64,000 nucleotides of DNA from Prorocentrum cordatum (Eukaryota > Sar > Dinophyceae > Prorocentrales > Prorocentraceae), in the NCBI GenBank assembly GCA_963575745.1, contig CAUYUJ010016693.1, forward strand, positions 719,425 through 783,424, read 5' to 3'. Each line of letters opens with the position of its first letter. The first letter of the stretch is position 1. The notes under the pieces were generated by a model. It was not told where the DNA came from, ran no database searches, and saw only the letters and a program-made list of their open reading frames with translations. A program made the translations under genes and the position numbers. Shown one piece after another: positions 41,641-52,990 of the stretch.

Positions 41641-42340
41641 CAGGGTGTCTAGTTGCCGTCCAGGATGGGCGTTTCGCCGAGACATCCTCACCTTAAGACG
41701 CCTTCTGCTAAGAACTAGCGTTTCGCCTGAGACATTTTCAGAAAACTGCGATTTCGCAATCTCCGGCCCATTCCTTGGAATTTCCACCATGGCCATTTCG
41801 CCTAAGACATCCTTGGACAAATATGGAATCTGTACAGTGCTGGGTTACATATATGTTCAGAGCGATCTCTCTCCGACGGCCTGCGGGGCCCGCCCCTCTG
41901 AACGCCCCCCCCCCCGCCTCGCGGAAGCAGACCCCGCTGGAACGACCCCGGGGCGTAGCCCCCGGGCCCCAGGGGAACGAGCCTCGGGAACGAGACCCTG
42001 TAGGACATTGCAGCCAAAGGCTCAAACGGTGTTTTGGTTTCCCCCCGAGCAAGCCCTCGAGCTTTTCCTCCGGGGGGAATGGGGGCCCGTCTGGGTATTC
42101 CTTTAGGAGGAAGGGCCTGTTGGGCCTACCTCTGGGGGCTCAGGAGCAGTTTTGTATTTCCCGGACCTGGCGGAGGGGTCCCCGTCGCGTGTTCCCCTGG
42201 GGGGTCTGTGGGGGACCGCGGGCGCAACGCCGGCGGAAGTCGGCGGAAGTCGGCGGAACTTCGCAGATTTACTTCGGCCGCCATCTGGCAGAACCGCTCC
42301 AGGAAGGCAGAGACGACCCCAAGATGGTCTGCAAGATGAC
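41641..42340. other. No gene seen; short repeats
   Basis: TTTCGCCGAGACATCC, TTTCGCCTGAGACATTTTC and TTTCGCCTAAGACATCC occur within about 130 bases (41670-41810). 41900-42000 has inverted CCCGGGGCGTAGCCCCCGGG. No supported gene. Confidence 0.45.
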
Positions 42341-42786
42341 GCGACCTTGTCAACTTACCGGGGGTCGACCTTGTCAATTTACCGGGGGTCGACCTTGTCA
42401 ATTTACCGGGGGTCGACCTTGTCAACTTACCGGGGGTCGACCTCGTCAACTTACCAAGGGTCGACCTTGTCAACTTACCAGGGGCCGACCTTGTCAACTT
42501 ACCAGGGGTCGACCTTATCACTTTACCGGGCGTCGACCTTGTCACTTTACCGGGGGTCGACCTTTTCAACTTACCGGGGGTCGACCTCGTCAACTTACCT
42601 GGGGTCGACTTTGTCATTCTATAACAGAATCATATCGCGAAAGCGTGGGCAGCGTAAATGGGGGCCGACTCTGGCCCCGGGCCCTGTGCACCCCACCGAC
42701 CCCCATGATTTGCAATAAGGACGCCGACCCTGCTTGCGATCCTTACGACCTAAGGCCACTAGATAATAACTTAGACTCATTTGGAC
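42341..42786 (+). repeat. GTCGACC minisatellite element, copy 1
   Basis: About twelve 24-bp units (TTGTCAACTTACCGGGGGTC then GACC) followed by a conserved non-repetitive tail: TATAACAGAATC, CGCGAAAGCGTGGGCAGCG, CCCCCATGATTTGC, GGCCACTAGATAATAACTTA. The same array and tail are at 54776-55211. Confidence 0.9.
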
Positions 42787-44325
42787 AAAGATTTCGCAGG
42801 ACACGAGAGTGGTACTATTTTCCACGTGTCCTGTTTGTACATATTGACTATCCTCCTCCCTTCCCCCCCCTCTCCCCCCCCCCTCCCCCCCCGCCCCTCC
42901 AAGAAGCGCGCGGGAGGGCCCCGGGAAGTTGAAGCCCCCAGAGGCCCCCAAGCGAGCCCCAAGACGGCCCAGGAGAGCGCCAAGGTGGTCGGAGACGCTC
43001 CGACATGCCTTATGGGCTCCATTTTCTCTGTGTTTCGCTTTCTCGCAACTCACGCCCGCGAGCCCTCCAAAGTCGAGGTTCGTGGCAATATCAGGTATTT
43101 GCATTGCTAGGCCCCTCTGACCGCGGTCTTGGAATTGTCCTGCATTTCCCTGGGGGGGGGGGAACGACTAGACCTTCTCAACCTCCAGCCCACAAGGCAT
43201 CCCAGCCCCAAGACGGGCTGGGCTGGCGGTTGAGGAGGCCCATGATGTCACCTGAAGCCCCGCGAAGACGGCCGTGAAAGCCGCGCAGGCACAGTGGCGG
43301 GATTCGCCGAAGGCAGTTGGATAGAAGATGAGATCGCGAAACATCTTCTTGAAGCGACGCCTCATCGGCGGCTGCGCCCGGGCCAAGAACTGTGGATTCG
43401 GCAACGCTACTTTGGGCGGCATCGTGGATTCGGCCAGGACTCTGGCCAAGAAGAACAGAGGAGGGTTTCACCGGAATCCTGAACATTTTCCCGATCCGAA
43501 ATGGCAGCAGGTGGGGGAATGTGTTTTCTTCGTCTCTGACGTCGCGCTGTAGTTTTGAGAAGTGAGGAGGAGACGCGTGAGGAGAAGAGGAGGAGGAGGA
43601 GGAGAAGTGAGGAGGAGAGGAAAGGAGAAGTGAGAAGTGAGTCTGATCACGTTTAGGAGAGAAGTGAGAGGGAGAAGGCGCACCCCCCAACGCGGCCTAG
43701 TGATTCGGCAGAAAGATGAATTGGTGATGGAGGGGACCAGGATGCGAAGTACCTCGGGGGAAGAGGTAGGATACTACTGGGGGGTAGCTAAGCAAGACGA
43801 GACATCTTAAGGGGCGCAATCGTGCCGATATCTGATATCGCTATCCATCGAATCTCTCTTGGGGCGCGTTCGGACCATAACTCAGAACTCAGAGGCGACT
43901 CCAGTCGTGGCAGCGAAGGGGAACTAGTATTCCCGGGAAGCCATAGTGTAGGCGACGTGATAGCGACATCGGCATCGTTTCCCCCCATATCACCCCCGGC
44001 AATACGACGCTGGACCCTGGTCGCAGCAAGCTTGAATAATAAAACATAAATCGCGAAACACTCGGCCTTCCCTCAGCCGTGAGGAATGAAAAACCTGACT
44101 AACACTAACTCGCCCCCTGGAACGATAGTTAACGATTCCAACGGCGCCACGCGAGGGGGGGTCCTCCAACAATAACAACCCAGCTTCAAACACAACGCCC
44201 CGCATCGGCGATGAATAAAGCTTTTGACGCATTGCAAAACCATCTCATGAGCAAATCACTTTGGCTTCGCACGACACAAGTCGTTGGACAGGGGGCAAAA
44301 CCACCCCCAGATACCATCATATCCC
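42787..44325. other. No supported gene
   Basis: Includes pyrimidine and C-runs (42845-42900), GGAGGAG/GTGAGGAG purine repeats (43560-43660) and unique-looking DNA. Open frames at 43294-43552 have no recognisable features and overlap in two frames. Confidence 0.4.
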
Positions 44326-45018
44326 CGAAAGGCCCCCCACATGCCCCCAAGATGGCCCCGTAGGTCCCCCGGAAGCCCCCAAGAGGGCCCCAAAACGCCC
44401 CCGACATGGCCCCATAAGGCTCCAAGAAGCCCACCATGAGGCCCCCAAAAAGCACGCATGCAGGCCCCGAAAGCCCCCAAGAGTGTCTTGGAAACCATTG
44501 AAGCCACACGGCGCCTTCTTGGGGGAATATCGCGGCCCCTTGGGGCCACCATGGGGCCTCCAAGACCGCATTTTGGCGACGTTGGTGTCCTTGTCTGGCC
44601 GTCTTGGGCACCCCCGGCCCCCGCTTCCACGATTCGCAGGGCCTGCCGAAACAATTGGTTTTTTCGAATGAATCCCCAAAAAAGCAAATGTTCTGGACGC
44701 CCCTCCGGGCGGGCCGGGGGCGGCTTAGGCCAATAAAACAAGCCGCGGCGACGCGCCAAAAAGGGTTCAAAACAGGGGGCGAAAGCGGCGGCCCCCCGAA
44801 ATCTTAGAAATTCTGATATCCGTCACATGTGCTGGAATAGTATTGCGGGCTCCCTGGGGGCCACTTGGGCGCTCCTGGGGGCCTCTTGGGGGCCTACTGG
44901 GCCGCTCTCGGGAGCCTCTTGGGGGCCTCTCGGAGGCCCTTGAAGGCCTCTCGGGGGCCTCTTGGGAGCCTTTGGGGGCGTCTTGGGGGCCGCCAAAGCT
45001 CCCAGAGGTGTCAAAGGA
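44326..45018. repeat. CCCAAGAGGCC / GGCCTCTTGGG repeats
   Basis: Plus-strand CCCCCAAGATGGCCCC copies to about 44600, then the reverse orientation GGGGGCCTCTTGGG from 44850, so the family inverts here. Confidence 0.8.
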
Positions 45019-45474
45019 TTACCCCAGTGCGACCCTACCTAGAAGTTGGAGCCCCTAGAACAGCAGCATGAATTGCTATGCTATGCTCTGCTGTGCTACG
45101 CTTTGCTGTGCTGCACGGTGTTATGCTGTGTTGTGCTGTACTGCGCTATGATATGCTATGCTATGCTGCGCTACGCTATGATATGTTATGCTGTGCTACG
45201 CTCTGCTTTGCTATGCTGTGCTGTGCTATGCTAAAGCTCGGCGAAACTAAGATGAAGGCACGCTAAGCTGAGATAAACCTGAGCTAAGATGGAGCTAAGC
45301 TAAGCCAAAATGAATTAAGCTAAGCTAAGATGAGATAAACAACGCTAAGCTAAGGGGACGCCCCCGGGGGAACCGCGGGGCGGATACTGGGGGAACCGCC
45401 CGGGGCGGGACCCACTACCCGGCCTTTTAAGCTAAGAGAGTAAGAACCCTCTAGGCAGAGCCTAGGTAGGGAAA
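45019..45474 (+). mobile_element. MITE-like element, copy A
   Basis: Left end TTACCCCAGTGCGACCCTAC then CTAGAAGTTGGAGC; right end GGCAGAGCCTAGGTAGGGAAA-like. CCCTACCTAG occurs in inverted orientation at both ends. Core is degenerate GCTATG/GCTAAG repeats (45075-45350), then GGGGAACCGCGGGGCGGAT and CCCGGCC(T)TTTAAGCT. No coding capacity. Confidence 0.8.
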
Positions 45475-45479
45475 CAACA

Positions 45480-45660
45480 AAAATATTGGGGCTCTCTTGG
45501 GGGCCTCTTGGGGCGCTCTTGGGGGCGTCTTGGGGCGCTCTCGGGGGCCTCTCGGGAGCCGTTGGGGGCCGCCTGGAACCGTGCGGGCAGCAGCAGCATG
45601 GAGCAGCAGCAGCAGCATGCAGCAGCAGCAGCAGCAGCAGCAGAAGCCGACAACTGACAA
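45480..45660. repeat. CTCTTGGGG repeats and (CAG)n
   Basis: GGGGCCTCTTGGGG units to 45580, then (CAG/CAGCAT)n from 45588 to 45645. Confidence 0.8.
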
Positions 45661-46085
45661 ATCACGCGCAGGCAGACCCCCCACTTGGGAGAAATGACGG
45701 GTGTCCGATCGAAATTGGCCCCCTTGGAACGATGAACAACCGGCTCGAATGCACTTACCGGGTCACCCCTTCATATCCAGGGGTGATCCCCCCAGAACTT
45801 CGGAATCAACCCCTTAGCCACGTCTAGCAGCAGCGACGAGTCATCTGCGCGTCCAAAACGGGGCAGTTTGCCACTTTTGGAGCAAACGTGGACCCCAAAC
45901 ATGATCGCCAGCGCGTGGATCCGCAACAGATTCGCACTTAGAGGAAAGGGCGAGGAAGTCTCCACCCCCTTCCCGTTCGCCTCCCTCTTAGAAAGTCTGA
46001 GGAGCTTGGGCGTGCTGAGCAGAGAGGCTCACAGCCTCTGGACACGTCGAGCTGCTGTATTGCTCGGCTCGCGGCCACAGCCGCA
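45661..46085. other. No gene seen
   Basis: Downstream flank of the methyltransferase gene. No recognisable reading frame. Confidence 0.4.
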
Positions 46086-47173
46086 TCACTTCGAAAAGCT
46101 AGCCACCGTCTTCGCGGCGGCAGCTCTGGTCTCCCAGCGACCCTTGAGTTCGCTCTGCGGGATGATGCCTGCGGCCGGGAGCGCCTGGAACAGGATGCGC
46201 TCCAAAACGTTCGCGCTCTGCGCGTTCCCAATCAACTGGCCCATCTTGTGTGGATTCATGTCCATCTTACCCATGCGCCCAAACGCCCTTCGGCCCTGGA
46301 GCGCGTCAGGCAAGGGGATTTACCCACCATCCACCCAGGCTTAGTAGACTCAATGTCCATCACCAGGGTTTCCTTGAGTGGATTCAGCCCCGACGCAACG
46401 GCATCCTTCATGAGCTTCAGGAAGCTCTGCCAGGCGAACGCAGAGCTCTTCGGAGGCATGCTCTTCGCGACCTCCTTCACGCCGGGATCCAGGAAGTCGT
46501 CGATCTTGACGCTGCCGATGTCCGCTGGCCAAGTGAACGTATTCTTGTCGATTTTCTTCGCGATGCCCACAAACCACAGTCGCTTTCTGTTCTGGGGCAC
46601 CCCGTGGTCCACTGAGTTGAGCAACTTAAGGTGCACATTGTAGTAGCCAGACTTTCGCTCGCGCAAGCGTTTCACGATGGCTGCCAATGTATTGGGACGA
46701 TGGATCAGCAGGCCCTCGACGTTCTCTAAAATGAAAAGATCTGGCGTCATCCCCTCGAGCGCGCGGAAGACCTCGTCGATGACTCGTCCACGTGCGTCGG
46801 ATTTGCCTTTTTTTCCCGCCAACGGAGAAGGGCTGACACGGGAAGCCGCACTCGTAGACGTTCGGTGTCAATGGTTGGTTCATGATGGCCCGATAGTTGC
46901 GCCCGAAGATGTCGTCGTACCAGCGAGTCTCTCCGTAGTTGTTCATCCAGAACTTCTTGGCGGTCGTGTCCTTGTCGCAAGCTCCCACGTGCACCAAAAG
47001 TCGTCGCGAAGGCCGAGGCCGTAGAAGGCGTGGCTGATCGACGACATGCCCGAACAGTCAGAGAACAAACGGATGCGTCGACGACGCGGCGACCGTGAGC
47101 GGGTTGCATTCCGACTGGCCTTGGGGCTGGCCTTCGGCGCCCGAGGGCTCTGCTGCGCCGATTTGGCAGGCAT
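46086..47173 (-). pseudogene. Cytosine-C5 DNA methyltransferase, frameshifted
   Basis: Read from ATG 47173: basic N terminus, then in successive frames motif I (LFSDCSGMSSISHAFYGLG, frame 1), GACDKDTTAKKFW and motif IV CGFPCQPFSVGGKK with catalytic Cys (frame 2), motif VI FILENVEGLL and motif VIII VPQNRKRLWFVGI (frame 3), then KMGQLIGNAQSANVLERIL, the C-terminal motif X-type block (frame 4), TGA at 46086. The breaks fall near 46990 (T4 run), 46822 (A7 run) and 46310. A one-base change repairs each of the first two; at the third a short piece around motif IX (PCLTRSR) seems missing. Length and motif order fit a compact bacterial- or retroelement-like C5 enzyme that would make 5-methylcytosine. 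Homopolymer errors in the assembly are an alternative to decay. Confidence 0.8.
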
Positions 47174-47203
47174 GCTGCCAAAAAATCTTCAATATGGCCC
47201 AGG

Positions 47204-47229
47204 CTTGAGAGGGGGCGGCTATATACGGA
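47204..47229 (-). other. Possible DinoSL relic
   Basis: Minus strand: TCCGTA, an extra TATA, then GCC..CTCTCAAG, the right length for the leader once TATA is removed. It ends 30 bases before the ATG at 47173. Degenerate. Confidence 0.4.
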
Positions 47230-47614
47230 AGCTGCTAGGACAACCAGTCTGGGACTTCTGAGTTGCACGCAGGTTTCACACGGTATCATTTGCAGTTGGT
47301 TGGTCGCTCAGGCGCCTTCCCCAACGCCAAAAAGGCGAATCCACAAGAACGTGGCTCATCCTCTTGTTGCTGCTGCTGCTGCTCCCCCTCATCATTATTC
47401 TCCTCATCTTCCGTATCCCCCTCTCTTGAAGGAGGACCGATGCGTTTCAATGTTGGTTTCAACATCAATGGTTGAACGGGGCCCCTCATTACATGCATGG
47501 TTATTTTGATATACCCCTAGGTGTTTGGGCTTTTTGAGGTGCTCCAGGTTTGGTTTGACGTGGGTGCCCCCCAATCTGCAATGTTTGATTTGAATATTGC
47601 TGCTCTGCACCGTA
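47230..47614. other. No gene seen
   Basis: A short (TGC)n run near 47367-47383. No supported gene. Confidence 0.4.
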
Positions 47615-48572
47615 TTCCCTACATCGGCTCTGCCTAGAAGGGTTATTATTCGGTGAGCTCAAAGGGCCGGGCAGTGGAACCCACCCTGGGCGGTTCCCCC
47701 GGCATCCGCCCCGCGCTTCCCCCAGGATCCCCCGCTTTGCCTAACCTAGCTTAGCTTAGATTAGCTCAGCTCAGCTTAGCTAGGCTTAGCTTAATTTAGC
47801 TTAGCTTAGCTTAGCTTGGCTTAGCTTAGCTTAGCTGAGCCTCTCCTAGCCTAGTTCTGCTTAGCTTAGCTTAGCATAGCTTACCTTAGCTTAGCGCAGC
47901 GCAGCATAGCGCAGCGCAGCATTAGCACACTATAGCAAAACATCGCATAGCCAAGCATACATAGCATAGCTCAGCATAGCATAGCATAGCATAGCTCAGC
48001 ATAGCGCAGCATATCATAGCATAGCATTGCTTAGCATATCACAGCGCAGTACAGCACTGCATAGCACAGCATAGCATAGCATAGCTCAGCATAGCATAGC
48101 GCAGCATAGCTTATCATAGCACAGCCTAGCATAGCATAGCATAGCGCAGCATAACATATCATAGCACAGCATAGCGCAGCATAGCATAGCACAGCATAGC
48201 GAAGCATAGCTTAGCTTACCTTAGCTTAGCTTAGCTTAGCGCAGCGTAGCGCAGCGCAGCACTAGCACAGCATAGCACAGCACAGCATAGCATAGCACAG
48301 CATAGCATAGCATGCAGCGCAACAGCAAAACACATGCGAACGTGTAGATGTAGATGTAGATGTAGGTGGAGATGTAGATGTGGATGTAGGTGTAGATGCA
48401 GATGTAGATGTAGGTGTAGGTGTAGATGTGGATGTAGATGTAGATGTGAGTCTCGCTGTTGATGTTGATGTAGATGTAAATGCATGTGTAGATGTCAATG
48501 TAGCTGTCGGTGTAGATGTAGATGTTGCGTTCCTAGATGCTTCAACTCCTAGGTAGGGTCGCGCTGGGATAA
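47615..48572 (-). mobile_element. MITE-like element, copy B
   Basis: Inverted relative to copies A and C. The left edge holds TTCCCTACATCGGCTCTGCC; the right edge is the reverse complement of TTATCCCAGCGCGACCCTAC. Core: TTAGC/TAGCATAGC repeats (47740-48310), plus TGTAGATGTAGATG hexamers (48340-48530), as in copy C. Confidence 0.85.
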
Positions 48573-49060
48573 TCTTGCATTGTTCCGCTTTTATCAGGGT
48601 TCATCATCCTACATGCTAAGCAACTCCATCTTGCTGTCCACTCGCCGACGCCGAGCTGAGGCAGGGCCAGATCGCGCCGCCTCGGCTGTCCGGGGCAGCC
48701 CCGGGAGGACGAGGGCGGTATGACATCGGCCGGGAGGCGGGCGAGCGAAAGGAGAGAGGAGAAGATGAAGCTGAATGAGGCTAAGGGTGGGGGGGGGGGG
48801 TGGTGGAAGTGAACGCGGTGGTGGAGGAAATAATACATTGCGCTGCCTGCAGTCTCGTGCACGCACCTGCGCGAGCGAGCATACAGACTGAGTAGAAACT
48901 CGCCTCGCACGCGCCAAAGGCGCATCATGCATCATGGGCAGAAATGCCACGACAGTTGGCACGTAAGCCCAAGATATCCAGCAGCTGTGCAAACATCTCA
49001 CTCACGCCGACTCCCCGAGCCCATCAAGCTCGGCGTCCTGGCCAGGGTCATCCAGCCCGT
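48573..49060. other. No gene seen
   Basis: Downstream flank of the next gene. G-run at 48787-48800. The frame just downstream of 49061 in another register (LENLLNGLDDPGQDAELDG) could be the true C terminus of that gene if one base is wrong. Confidence 0.4.
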
Positions 49061-50437
49061 TCAGGAGATTCTCCAGCGCCGCGCAGCCGCGTCGCCATCC
49101 TCAACAGTGGGCTTCGTCGGCTTCCGCTTGGCCTTCTTCTTGGGTTCCTTCTTGGGCTTCGCGGTGCCTGGATTGCCCTTGCCGTCCAGATCAGTGGTCT
49201 TCTCCCCATCGCCCTTCGGCTTCGACTTCGGCTTGTCGTCGTCATCCTCATCTGGCGGCGTCATGTCCGCGACTGCAGAGGGCTCGTAGATGCCGTCCAT
49301 ATGGGGATCGAAAAGGGCGTTGTAGGTCAGGTCAATCAGGCGATCCATGAGCCTTGTCGCGTGCTCCTCGGTGTAGCACACGCCGATGTACGATGCCTTG
49401 TGAGCTATGGCTGCGAGGCCGCACTTGTCATCAAGGGGGGTCAGGTGCACAATTGAGGTCAGGCCGAAAGAGTGCACCAACTCGCTGTAGAAGAGATACC
49501 CGTTACCGTGGTAAGCCACAAGCTCCAAGTCTGCATCGTGACGGCGGGCTGGCTCAGCTTTTCCGGGCGCCGGGCCACCGTTTGGTGTTCGAGCGTCCCC
49601 GAGCAGATTCTTCTTGTCATAGTAGGTCAGCTGCCACGATTCGTTCACGTCCTCCGTCACGACTGGTCCGATGAAATTGCATTTGTTGGAGCTCGTATCA
49701 TTGGTCAACCTCTGTTTGGGCGGAAGATGGAGCGGGCCCTCAGTGACCACGTGCATGAACTCGACCGTGTCGACGGGGCTATCGTCGTGGACGCGCAGGC
49801 GGCGAGCTTGAAGCGACGACCACTCATAGGTGATGTAGTAGATGGCGCTATATTTGTCGAGCTTTCTGTCGTCGATGGAGAACGAGTTCAAGAACCCAGT
49901 AGAGTGGCCGTGCTTGAACGCGTCCAAAAAGAAATACATCCTGTCTGGACTCACGCTGACTTGATCCGAATCCTCATCGGAGCGCGGCCCCGCGATGGCA
50001 CGGAGGCAAGAAGAAATCGCTTTCTGCATGTAAGCTGTGCGGTGGTTCGGAGTACGAGTAGCTGGATTGGACTTCGCCTCACCCTCAGTCTTGCTGTTGT
50101 AGATGATCCCCTGGTACTCGTCCTTCTCGTACTTGGCCGAATTGATGCCAGCATCTCGAAGGAGGTCGATGAAACGCTTCTCGCTGTTCGGCGCCACGAT
50201 CAATGTCACTCTCAGTTTGACCAGGCGTGTCGCATATGCTCTCCACCGCGCCTTCGAGTCGGCCTCCTCGTCGCCCTCGAAGACGTGCCCACCGTCGACA
50301 TCCGCATCTGCATCGCCGTCGGCAGCTTCACCGCGGCTGCCATCTCCAGCATCCTTGGGCCACATGGCCTCGAAGATGCGGTCTCAGGGCATTGTCCCGA
50401 GGGCCCTTTGAAGACCACCTGAAAAGAGGGAAGAAGG

Positions 50438-50533
<96 letters not shown>

Positions 50534-52152
50534 GGCTTCTTCGAAAAGGGCCATCCGAAGGGCCAATTGGACGTTTGGGACCACATCCCCCGCGACCACA
50601 TCTTCAGGCCACAATCCTCCGTTGCCGCAGGGGCTGCTGCTGCTGGCACAGATTTCTCGGCCTCCATCACGTCGTACACTTTCTGCATCTCGATCCCGAG
50701 AGACCCATGCCTCAGCGTGTCCTCGGCGCTCTTGCTGTTCTTGAGGCATTGGCGAATCACCCCGTCGAAGTGGCAGGAGTAGATCGTCATCTCGATGAGC
50801 TGGCTGTATTTCAGAGTGGCCTTGGTCATCTCCGTCTGCCAAGCCAAGCTGATCGTCTTGTCGAACTTTGCCGCCACCGGGTCGTTGAAGCCGCACGCGT
50901 TTCTGTACGTGTCGTGGGATTCGTAGTATTTCTGCAACAACTTGACTTGATTCACGGGCAAGTGGAGCCTCTGCAGCTCGTCCCCGAGCAGTTCCGACAG
51001 AAGGGTCTTTTTGAATACGAACACGTCGACAACGTCCACGCGCTTACCATCTTGAAGTTTATGAGCATTCATGTCGTCTCTCGACGCTGCCCCGGAGCGG
51101 TATGCATCAAAGGCGCTCGCGAACACCCATTTCATGAGCTTCGCGTCTTTCCCAGCCTTGTTGCAGAGCAAATACATCTGGAGAATGCCGCTGAAGGGCG
51201 ACTCGTTGCCGTAGAGCGTGTTCGCTTCCTGCACAATCTGCATGGTTGATGGGTCAGCTTTCCACTTGTTCCATACCGCATTGACATTCTCCAAGAGGTT
51301 ATTCGAGATCTTGTCGCTCTTTTTGGAGAATGTTACAGTCTTGAAGAAATTGAAGAGCATATCTGTCGTGACCTTGCCTTTCGTGCGTTCCATTTCCTGC
51401 CGGATATTGACGATCTCGAGGAATCTGGCAAATGGGGTTCTCTTAATTGCGTCAAGTTGGGTAGTCAGCTCCTCGCGCAGGTCGATAGATCTTTTCACAA
51501 TCGCGTCGGCGTTAGAGAAACGCTCGAAGACGAAGGGCACGTTCAGTAGCAGCTCCTCCCAGGCGCGCAACTCGTTCGACTTCGCGTTGCGGTCGATGGC
51601 GTCTGAGATGCCCCACAGCAGCGCGTGCACAGGTTCTTCCGGGGATATGCGATGCAGGTTGCCAAGCGAGCCAGACAGCTCCATCTCCTTGGCGAAGGCG
51701 ACGTGCACGTTGAAATTGAGCTCGGCTGGAGGCGTCTTGAAAGAGTGCAACTTGATATCTGTGATGCCCGTCTCGTTGATCGGCACGTTAGGCGAGGGGC
51801 GCCACCGAATGTTTTGCCAGAACAGGTTTCCAGCACCGCTCACGACGCCCTTCTCGGTATTCATGGCGAGCGAGACGCTGGACTGAGAAATCGGATCCAT
51901 GGTGCCGCCTGCCTCGATGGATAGAGGGTGCTTGCCTTGGATGCCATCGAACGCGTTGATGACCTTAGAGAGCATCGGCTCGAACTTGGCAGTGCACGCC
52001 TTGTTCACGTCACCGCTGAGGGCCACGTCTGGCGAGATCGACTGGTCGGTAAACGTCGCTGGCGAGCCTCCAACATCTGCACATGCGCCTCCCGATGGCT
52101 TCGACCTCTTCCCAGAATCGGCGACAGCAGAGAGAGCTCTCTTACCAGACAT
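49061..52152 (-). CDS. Hypothetical protein, two exons
   Basis: Exon 1 from ATG 52152 (MSGKRALSAVADSGKRSKPS) runs to about 50620-50540; exon 2 covers about 50375-49061 (TGA). Together roughly 950 aa. Exon 1 is mainly helical with no membrane segment (EEPVHALLWGISDAIDRN, FNFFKTVTFSKKSDKISNN). Exon 2 has a compact mixed region (PDRMYFFLDAFKHGHSTGF, LVAYHGNGYLFYSELVHSFG, GLAAIAHKASYIGVCYTEEH) and an acidic/Lys-rich tail. No family recognised, though I believe similar unnamed proteins recur in dinoflagellates. The exon junction is inferred because the frame enters a homopolymer and exon 2 is open only after a TGA near 50385; exact splice sites are unresolved. Start supported by a DinoSL relic. 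Confidence 0.6.
50438..50532. repeat. 95-base A/T homopolymer inside intron
   Basis: A run of 95 A on the plus strand, so T on the gene's strand. It is followed in gene direction by CCTTCTTCCCTCTTTTCAG, an ideal pyrimidine tract and acceptor. Confidence 0.85.
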
Positions 52153-52208
52153 CTCGGAAGCAGCCGCTTGAATCGGCTGAAAATCTGATGTCAGTTACAG
52201 GTTGCAGG

Positions 52209-52228
52209 GTTGAGACAAATGGCCACAG
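52209..52228 (-). other. DinoSL relic
   Basis: Minus strand CTGTGGCCATTTGTCTCAAC: one T missing and four substitutions relative to the leader. 56 bases before the ATG at 52152. Confidence 0.65.
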
Positions 52229-52302
52229 AGGGCTGAGACGTGGATGCCCAATCGCAAAATTCCACTTAACTCGCATCCCAGTGCACACCGCCAACTCGCC
52301 AC

Positions 52303-52525
52303 GTTGTAAGGGGTGGGGCAGTCGCCCCACCCCTTAACACAGGTCCGAGCGCTCAGAATCGCCCGAACGATGGGGCAAGACGTTTTTTTTTCCAGGTTGT
52401 AAGGGGTGGGGTAGCTGCCCCACCCCTTACAACGCCGACCAAGGTGGTCCTGCCCCATCGTTCAGACAGATCTGAGCGCTCAGACCTGTGTTAAGGGGTG
52501 GGGCAATTGCCCCACCCCTTAACAC
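52303..52525. repeat. Three 38-base palindromes
   Basis: At 52303-52340, 52396-52433 and 52488-52525. Each is built on AAGGGGTGGGGC..GCCCCACCCCTT with outer GTTGTA/TACAAC or GTGTTA/TAACAC. The third is a perfect palindrome, the second has one mismatch, the first combines the two outer-arm types. GAGCGCTCAG motifs lie between them. Confidence 0.95.
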
Positions 52526-52563
52526 AGCCATTGCGACATAGAAAGGGATCCCAGAAGAATTTT

Positions 52564-52990
52564 CCGAGCGCTCAGAAATGTCTGAACGATGGGGCAAGGC
52601 GCGCATCAGAGATCCGAGCGCTCAGAAATCGCTGAAAGATGGGGCAAGGCACGATGCGTCAGAGATCCGAGCGCTCAGAAATGTTTGAACGATGGGGCAA
52701 GGCGCGCATCAGAGATCCGAGCGCTCAGAAATCACTGAACGATGGGGCAGGACACGATGCACCAGAGATCCGAGCGCTCAGAAATGTCTGAACGATGGGG
52801 CAAGGCGCTTCCTGCCAGAGATCCGAGCGCTCAGAAATCCCCGAACGATGGGGCAAGGCGCGTGCTGCCAGAGATCCGAGCGCTCAGAAATCCCCGAACG
52901 ATGGGGCAAGGCGTGTCCTGTCAAAGATCCGAGCGCTCAGAAGTCCCCGAACGATGGGGCAATGATGCTTAGCCAGAGATCCGAGCACCA
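52564..52990. repeat. ~52-bp tandem array with GAGCGCTCAG
   Basis: GAGCGCTCAG starts at 52566, 52616, 52669, 52719, 52772, 52824, 52878 and 52931 (spacing 50-54). Units also contain GAACGATGGGGCAAGGCG and AGAGATCC. Confidence 0.95.

Noticed and set aside
42126-42617. KLTRSTPGKLTRSTPGK repeat protein
   Set aside because: Translation of the 24-bp minisatellite; the second copy is broken differently and has no start context.
52303-52990. CRISPR-like array
   Set aside because: Units are contiguous tandem repeats and palindromes without unique spacers, in a eukaryotic context.
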